Source: Anaeramoeba flamelloides (lineage: Eukaryota > Metamonada > Anaeramoebidae). Taken from it: a stretch of 64,000 nt of DNA. The notes beneath the pieces were generated by a model. That model saw only the letters and a program-made list of their open reading frames with translations, had not been told where the DNA came from and did not search any database. Shown here piece after piece: positions 57,597 to 64,000 of the stretch. The first letter of the stretch is position 1, and each line of letters begins with the position of its first letter. The stretch spans positions 4,278,001 to 4,342,000 of the forward strand of contig JANTQA010000023.1 of the NCBI GenBank assembly GCA_027625915.1, given 5' to 3'. The translations under genes and the position numbers were made by a program.

Positions 57597-58136
57597 TAAA
57601 CTAAATTCCAAAAATTTGGACACAGTTTAAACGGTGGAAAGAATTGGAATACTAAACTTTAAAATCAATTTGGGTATAATTTTGATTTTATATCTATTTC
57701 ATTTTTTGTCTTTTTTGATTTGTTTTCATTTCCTTTTTTGCAGTTACTTAATCGGTTTCGTTATATTTGGAAATTTTTTTTTTTTGATTGTTGATAGAAA
57801 GTTAGTGTTGAGTTTGTTAAATTGGAAAATCAACATACAATTGGTATATGGTATCTTATCGTTTGATCCATCAACAATTGTTTGTAAATTTTCAACAAAT
57901 TTACTAATATAATTGTTTTGTTTCGCTCGTTTCATTGTTTTGGACACACCTGATTTTTATTTTTGAGTTTTTTATTTTTTTTTCTTTTATTTGGATGAAA
58001 ATGATTAATTATAAAAACATTAATACTGGGAAACTTAAATGTAGTTTTATATTACGTTTGGAAAATATAATAAATTGAGTTTTTATTTTGCCTATTTTTG
58101 ATTTTGGGTGAGTCCAAATTTTTGGAATGGGGTTTA
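57597..58136 (-). mobile_element. ~540-bp TIR element (copy B)
   Basis: Reverse-orientation partner of 17241-17775. Termini are inverted copies of ATTCCAAAAATTTGGAC. On the minus strand a 68-codon frame (57947-57744, MKRAKQNNYISKFVENLQ...) is open but not conserved in the other copy, so it may be the relic of a transposase start. It ends ~310 bp downstream of the CHK2-type kinase stop codon. Confidence 0.7.
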
Positions 58137-58451
58137 TTTTAATAAAAAAAAACTATTTGAAGAAGTTGATTGCTTTTCAAAAAATAAAATTGTTAAAAAA
58201 TCATTTATTTTTTTTTAATAGTTTATTACTGTTAATTTTCACATTATTAATGAATGAACCTTGAAAATTAATTAAATATAATTGATGAATAATTATTTGG
58301 TGAATTAAAAAAATCAAAAAATCAAAAAATGATTTAATATAGAGGGAAAATAATTGTGTAATATTAAAAGATCATTTTTTTTTTTTTTTTTTGTTCAAAA
58401 TATATCATAATTTACAATAAAAATGATTAGGTGTAGAAATATAATTATATC

Positions 58452-61400
58452 TTATTTTTTCTCTGTTATCCATGGATGATTCAAAGCTTGTTTTGCTGTT
58501 AATCTTTTCAAAGGATTTTTTTCAATCAATTTTTGAATTAAGTCTTTTGCTTGTGGTGAAATTTTATTATTATCAATTGAAGTAAACTCAAGATCACATA
58601 AAATAATTTGTTTCCATACCGACATGTCAGTTCTTATTTCTTTCTATTGAATTGAATATAATTTTATTTGATATAAAAATATAAATATATATAAATTAGT
58701 TGATTGTCAAATGTAATCATTAATACACAACGAAATAATAAAATAAAATCCTACTGAAAAGGGTAAATAACCAAGCAGCCTAAAGAATCATAATCACCAT
58801 AAATTAATAAAAATCATAATAAATAAATAAAAATAAAAGAAAATATTAGAAAGATAAATATGAATTATGTAATTTTAAAAGTAATGATTAATTTGTTATA
58901 ATAAAACAAAAGAAGGAAATAAAAGGTACATTTCAAATAAAACAACCCCGGTTGACCATAAATCACAGGCATTAGTGTAACCCCTTTCTGTAATAATTTC
59001 TGGTGCAACATAATTTTCTGTGCCAAGCTTTGTATACATTGGTTCCTTTTTTGAGAACGCGCGAGAAAATCCAAAATCTGTTAATTTTATATCTGTATCA
59101 GAGCTGCTAACCATTAAAACATTTTCAGGTTTGATGTCACGGTGGACAAAGCCCTTCTCGTGCATATATAGCAATACATCTAAAATCTGTTTTATAACAA
59201 TTTTTGCTTCATCTTCTGGATAGCATCTTTTTGATTTGATACGTTCTAATAAATTTCCACCTTTAACATATTCCAACTTTAAATAAAGATATTTTTCCTC
59301 GACCATAAATACTTCATATAATTTGATAATGTTATCATGTTCAAATTTAATTAGAGAGTTAACTTCATTAAATGATCTTTGGATACAATATTTTTTCGAT
59401 TTAAAATTTTTTTGGAATTTTTCTGTATTTGTATATTTTAAAGCATACAAATCATTATCTTTTTTATCAAGTACAAGAGACACCGTTCCATATTCTCCCC
59501 TTTTTATAATAAAAAAATATTAGTAATTTTATATTTATATAAAACACATTTTGTTTTTAATAATTATTTGAATATTTAAAAAGATGTATTCAAAAGTTAA
59601 AAGTGGAAAAATAAATAAAAAAAAATAATTACTTTCCAAGTTCTTCTACAACTGTAAACTTTTCTTTGATGAAATTCTATTAATTGTATATGTTTATATG
59701 TGTTTTTGTAAATATAAATTTTTTAAATTTTTAAATAAATTTTTGAATAAATTTTTAGAATTAATTTCAAAAAAATTAATTTTAAAAATAATGAATTTTA
59801 AAAATAATTATTTTTTTTCAACTTACTTTTGAGATCTTATCAATGTAGTTTAGATATCTAAAATATAATATCACAGCTGTTAATGGATTTGGTTGAAAAT
59901 TATTTGATTAAAGAAAAAGAATAATATTAATAAATTCATTATTTTGAAAATGATGTGTTATTTTTTTAAAATAATAATATAAAAAAAATAAATAAATAAA
60001 TACGTGGTAATTTAGTATGTGGCTCTATTGCTGACACAAATGTAATTTCATCACTATAATTTAATTCTCTGATATTTCCTTTCCCAACAAGCTTTAAAAA
60101 ATAAAGAAGATGTTATTAATACAAAATTAAATATATTATCAAAGTTTTTATATTATTTTAAGTTTAGTGGTTTTTTTTTCTTTAGAAAAAATAACTCAAT
60201 TTTAAAAAAAAAAGGTTTAAAAGAAATTGGAATTCTATTGAAACTATTAAATTGATCTTTTTTTTTTTTGATTATTAATTTTTAATAATAAAAAATCTTT
60301 TTGAAAATTTTTTTTTTATTTAAAAAAAAAAACATAACCAATAATTTATTACTGATTATTTCAAATTAAAGTTTTATTATTATTATTATTATTTATTAAT
60401 CTTATTTTAAACCCGTGAATATAATAGGTATGGAAAGTATTTGAAATTGTATGAATATTATTTGAAAAAAAATTAGCCATATTATATTCGCAAAACAATT
60501 TATTACAATTTAGTTTTTATTTTAGGCTATTTCTTTTTTTTTTTTTTGATCAAACTTTTAATAGTAAATTTGTTAATTTTATTTTTTGTAAATTGTAGTA
60601 TCTTCTCTTCAAAAAGGCATTTACTCAGTATTCCCTAAATTAATTCAAAATAAGTGAATTAAAACTCATCCCCAAACAAATAAAATTTGCCAGAATGTAG
60701 TTCTTATTTGAGAAAAAAATATTTTTTTATTAGACCAGTTAATAGCACATTTTAACTACTACTGTAAATTTTTAATTAAATAATAAACGGAATTTTGTTA
60801 TCCCCATTTACTTTTTTTGAGATTTTCCCTTGTTTTTTCTGAAAAAAATATTTTTTTAATTTTTTTACTTTAGTTAAGAAAAAAGCCAAGAAGAAGAAAA
60901 AAAAAAATCAACATTGTGGTTCTAATTTGGTTTTCAAAATATTGAAGAAGAGAAATGGTGGTAGCAATTAACATCTTCTTATGTGTAAATGCCTTGCAAT
61001 GGTCTTAACTTCTAACAAGTGTAGATAAAATGCCTTATATTTGGATTAAAGTTTATCAAACAAGGGTATTACGCAAATATGTGGTATGATTGTGGTGATT
61101 TTGGAAAATTTCCGACAGGATTAAGTATCAAAGGAAACAACCACCAACCCATTCAACACTCTGGGCGCAAAAGAAATATTTTTTTTAAAAAAAAATTCTA
61201 AATCTAAGTTTAGGAATTGGGGAAGTGCAGTAGAGCGCGGTAGAGTGCCTATCTTTTCCAAAATTCAAAATAATCGAGAAAAACCAAATATTTAACTCAA
61301 TTCTTTTAAATTCTGGAAAACCTAACAGTAGTTTTTTTTAATTTTTGAAATGAAAAGAAAAAATTTCTTGAAATTTCGCTAAATTCGTTTTAATTCTGGA

Positions 61401-63589
61401 AAATATAACGTTAAGTGCCGTTAAGTGCCGTTAAGTGCCGTAGAGTGCCGTAGAGTGCCGTAGAGTGCCGTAGAGTGCCGTAGAGTGCCGTAGAGTACCT
61501 ATGTTTTCCAGAATTCGAAGGAATAGAGTAAAATCCTTGATTTTACTCAATTCTTTTAAATTCTGGAAAACCTAACAGTAGTTTTTGATAATTTTTGAAA
61601 TGAAAAGAAAAAATTTCTTGAAATTTCGCTCAATTATTTTAAATTATGGAAAACTTAACGGTGATCTTTTTTAATTTGTGAAATAAACCAAAAATTTCTT
61701 GAATTTTCATTTTATTTCAAAAATTAAAAAAAAAAAATAACAGAAAATAAGTCGAATTTTAAACTCCTACCTTAAATTACAATAAAACAAAAAAAAAAAC
61801 AAATATTTTTTAAAAAGTTTATACTTTTTTGTTGGTATTTTTGTTTTAATCTTTTCTTAAAAAGGAAATTGAAAATAACACAAAAAATAATTGCAAAAAA
61901 ATTGCCTTTTGAGGATTTTCAAGTGCAATTTCAAATTTTTGAACATTTCAAACTTGTACAAGTAAATTTAAAAAATATGTAGAACAGCCAGAGGAAATAG
62001 TGTGAGTTAAGAAAGTTGAAATGGAAATTCTAATTATTAAAATCAAATTTTGTCATAATCTTGTAAGGCAAAAATTGTGAAAATTTCTTATTTTTTCGAA
62101 AAGAAATTCTCAGTGTGTAAATATTACCAAGATTACAAAACTCTTCCAAGGGTGTTTTTAAACATTGTTTCACTTTTTTTACCTGAAAATGTAGTCATTA
62201 ACTCTATTTTTTTTTGTTGATCTTTCGTTTTAAGAATTTCTTTTATAATAATCAGAGAACTTTAAGAAAATAATATCATATTTACTTATTGTTTGTTGTC
62301 CGCTTCTTTGATCAATTAAGGTATAAGCTTTTTAGAAAAAAAGAAATATGGGTTTTAATTTGAAGCACATGTTTTAACATGTCTGAACAGGTTATTTTAA
62401 CAACAACCAACGAAGGCTTGGCGATAAAAAAAAAAAAATCTGAAAAAAGTCAATTTTGTTAACAAGAATAAGGAATTTACACTGATTGGATAAGATTCAA
62501 TGAATTATAATTGAACAACGAATAAAAAATAAAAAAAAGAGAGAATATCTAAAAAGCAAAACAGAATAACTTTAGAGAATTTAGTAAAGAGCTGTAGTGA
62601 ATTTAAAATTATTTAGAGAAGTAGTAAAAAGATACGATTTGCTTTATTATTAAACCAGTATTTTAAAGGTAATCAACTTCTTGGAGTTCCGTTCAATTCG
62701 CAGATGAATATTGTTTGAAATGTCGAAATCTTTTTTAAATAAAAAATTAACAATGTTTTATTTTTGTGATCTTTTAACAAGAGAAGAATAAGGTTCTTGA
62801 TTTGTAATACAAAATAAAAGGATGGACAAAGTCTGGCCATCAAATCAAAATTTGTAAATCTTTGATTTGATCAAAGTGGGAAAAGTTTTTCGATAATCAC
62901 CACTTTTACTTTTTTTTTTTTATGTTACACAAAAGGAAATTGGTTTCTGAAGATAGCATAAGAATGGAACTAAACTTGACGACTAAATTTTCAATTCAGA
63001 GGAAGGGTAATAATGGTGTCGAGAATTCAATGAAGAAGCAGTAATTTTTCAAAAAAAAAAAAAAAAACAAATGAAAAAAGATTTTTCAAAACAAAGGAAA
63101 AATACTTACCACCCCATTTACAAAGGTGCCATTTGTAGAAGTATCTTCAAGGAATGCTAATGCAACTTTTTTTTGTTTTGAATTCTTGTTTATCGTCTCT
63201 GGGTTTTCACGATGGATAATGCAATGAGTTCCTGAGATTTTTGACGACTTTGTGATCTGAAAATGAGAACTTTTGTTACGACCAATTTTGACTTTCATAT
63301 TTTGGGGAAATTAATCAAAAGTTATTGTTGGAAATTATCAAAAGATAGATTTTTAATGAAGGGGTTGAAGACACAACCAAGACAAAAAACAAAAAAAAAA
63401 AAAAAAAAATTCAGTTTTTTTTTTTGATAGCTTACTTGTATTCGTTGTTATAAGAAAATCCTCGATGTTTCTACTTTTTGAAATCAGTATACCCCAATTC
63501 TTTAAATCTTCTTCGTCTGAACTTGATTTAGATTTTGATTTTGGTTTTGATTTTGATTTAGATTTTGATTTAGATTTCGAGAAACTCAT
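58452..63589 (-). CDS. CHEK2: CHK2/Rad53-type checkpoint kinase, eight exons
   Basis: FHA plus Ser/Thr kinase of the DNA-damage checkpoint, activated by ATM-type kinases. Exons (minus): 63589-63436, 63291-63110, 60091-60004, 59876-59827, 59676-59633, 59499-58930, 58779-58755 (25 nt) and 58643-58452. All have GT-AG borders and matching phases, total 1305 nt, 434 residues. A Lys-Ser run occupies 2-21. The FHA domain spans about 30-140: IKIGRN, KISGTHCII, DTSTNGTFVNG and LVGKGNIRELNYSDEITF, the last very close to human CHK2 (LVGKGKRRPLNNNSEI). Kinase: GKGEYG loop 172-177, Lys194, Glu218, HRD 292-294, DFG 314-316, APE 338-340, FEMLLGYLPF across the microexon, and NPLKRLTAKQALNHPWI near the end. 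All catalytic residues are present. No SQ/TQ cluster is seen. Intron 2 is ~3.0 kb and full of repeats; the others are 127-171 nt or up to ~200 nt. Confidence 0.9.
60110..61230. other. Kinase intron 2, 3' half (minus sense)
   Basis: Lies inside the 3.0-kb second intron of the CHK2-type gene. A/T sequence without ORFs. The part at 60930-61170 is less AT-rich (for example GGTGGTAGCAATTAACATC), of unknown origin. Confidence 0.4.
61238..61740 (+). repeat. Hairpin/10-bp-unit module, best-preserved copy
   Basis: Two hairpins of the same type (61238-61322 and 61500-61575) flank a 10-bp tandem array. Arms read CTATGTTTTCCAGAATTCGA and CTTTTAAATTCTGGAAAACC. Each hairpin is followed by the same ~60-bp block (ACAGTAGTTTTT, TGAAATGAAAAGAAAAAATT, TCTTGAAATTTCGCT). 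The module is therefore itself a tandem duplicate of about 260 bp. It lies within intron 2 of the CHK2-type gene. Confidence 0.7.
61411..61500 (+). repeat. 10-bp tandem array, nine units
   Basis: Exact head-to-tail decamers: TTAAGTGCCG three times, TAGAGTGCCG five times, then TAGAGTACCT. It is far more GC-rich than the background and has not drifted, unlike the eroded unit tracts of related modules. Confidence 0.98.
61741..63109. other. Kinase intron 2, 5' half (minus sense)
   Basis: Remaining intron sequence up to the donor GTAAGTAT at 63109. A/T-rich, no ORF or repeat supported. Confidence 0.4.
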
Positions 63590-64000
63590 AATTGAATTGA
63601 ATTTTGTTTTTCAAGAAAAGTTTGAAAAAAAAGTGAGTAAAAATAAAAAAATAAAATGTAATTTTTGGGTTTTCCTTTCAAGAAGTGTCACTTTTTTTGA
63701 AATAGGTTTGGTTCTGTGATAGATGTTTTTAAACACATCAAATTTGTTTCTATTGTTCATTCATTTTTTTTTTGGGGAGTTAATGAAAAAATAGAGTTGA
63801 ATGAAGTGTATATTTTAAATTGTTTCATATAAGCAATTGATTAAATAGCACTGTTAAGGTTTAAAATCACAAATAACAATTTTTTTAGCAAATAAAACAT
63901 TTTTTTGATCAAAGTTTTACCTAATTGGAAAAAATTTTTGTCAAATTATTTTATTCTCTTGAAATATGTTTTTCACTTGAGAAGTTGTAGGTTCTTGTAA
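63590..64000. other. Upstream region of the kinase gene
   Basis: A/T-rich leader and upstream sequence. The + strand frame reaching to 63719 is the antisense of the Lys-Ser repeat plus leader. No regulatory motif recognised. Confidence 0.35.

Noticed and set aside
57744-57947. 68-residue frame on the minus strand as a host gene
   Set aside because: It lies wholly inside a TIR element that is repeated at 17241, where the frame is not kept.
1-64000. Endogenous virus, LTR or Polinton-like element
   Set aside because: No long terminal direct repeats, protease-integrase, capsid or protein-primed polymerase motif was seen. The only reverse transcriptase sequence belongs to a LINE.
1-64000. CRISPR array
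   Set aside because: The 10-bp decamer array has no spacers, and other repeats are transposon ends; the genome is eukaryotic.

Overview
The window is nuclear DNA from a very AT-rich eukaryote, most likely a free-living amoeboid protist such as an Anaeramoeba-like metamonad or an amoebozoan. The evidence is long A/T-only intergenic stretches, GT-AG introns that fall in the right phase inside recognisable genes, proteins dominated by Lys/Asn/Ser/Gln low complexity, standard stop codons, and a purely eukaryotic gene set. The lineage is inference. I saw no prokaryotic operon, CRISPR array or rRNA gene, and no element bearing a capsid, envelope or LTR.

Genes with a defensible identity, in order: a homeobox protein of the TALE type (13089-14756, +) with an odd residue at the invariant Asn position; an FG-repeat nucleoporin-like protein (21607-24588, +); a small single-pass membrane protein (33444-33848, +); Trm8/METTL1 tRNA (guanine-N7) methyltransferase in two exons (39571-40620, -); an E2F/DP-like winged-helix protein whose first exon is not found (43402-44600, -); an unidentified 165-residue protein (46785-47282, -); a BCAS3 homologue carried in two frames joined by a one-base frame break (53272-55646, -); and a CHK2-type FHA plus kinase checkpoint kinase that I assembled from eight exons (58452-63589, -). 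That kinase includes a 25-nt microexon and a 3.0-kb intron. A run of coding-like pieces at 10.9-12.8 kb looks like a decayed or heavily interrupted gene of unknown identity.

The rest is largely transposon debris. From 6 to 9.4 kb there are six copies of a ~197-bp palindromic element flanked by TA, some nested in a ~500-bp foldback element and in a LINE fragment; two more decayed copies lie at 18.9 and 50.5 kb. At 24.7-27.3 kb a hAT-like element with an 8-bp target duplication sits beside a 1.7-kb inverted-repeat element rich in TATCGCGATA-like sites, which has itself been invaded by a ~460-bp element that recurs at 32.8 and 50 kb. The 29.6-39.3 kb stretch holds diverged duplicates of ~680, ~270 and ~100 bp, plus a 719-bp Tc1-like element that still encodes the transposase N-terminus. 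LINE reverse transcriptase remains lie at 45.3-46.1 kb. A ~540-bp element occurs in opposite orientations at 17.2 and 57.6 kb.

The most unusual item is a dispersed module made of a ~32-bp-arm hairpin next to a 10-bp tandem unit (GTGCCGTAGA-like). It is intact as nine units inside the long CHK2 intron (61.2-61.7 kb) and decayed at 37.9, 46.2, 56.4 and 57.0 kb. The genes do not form an operon. Several concern the nucleus (checkpoint kinase, nuclear pore, E2F-like, homeobox) and one concerns tRNA modification.
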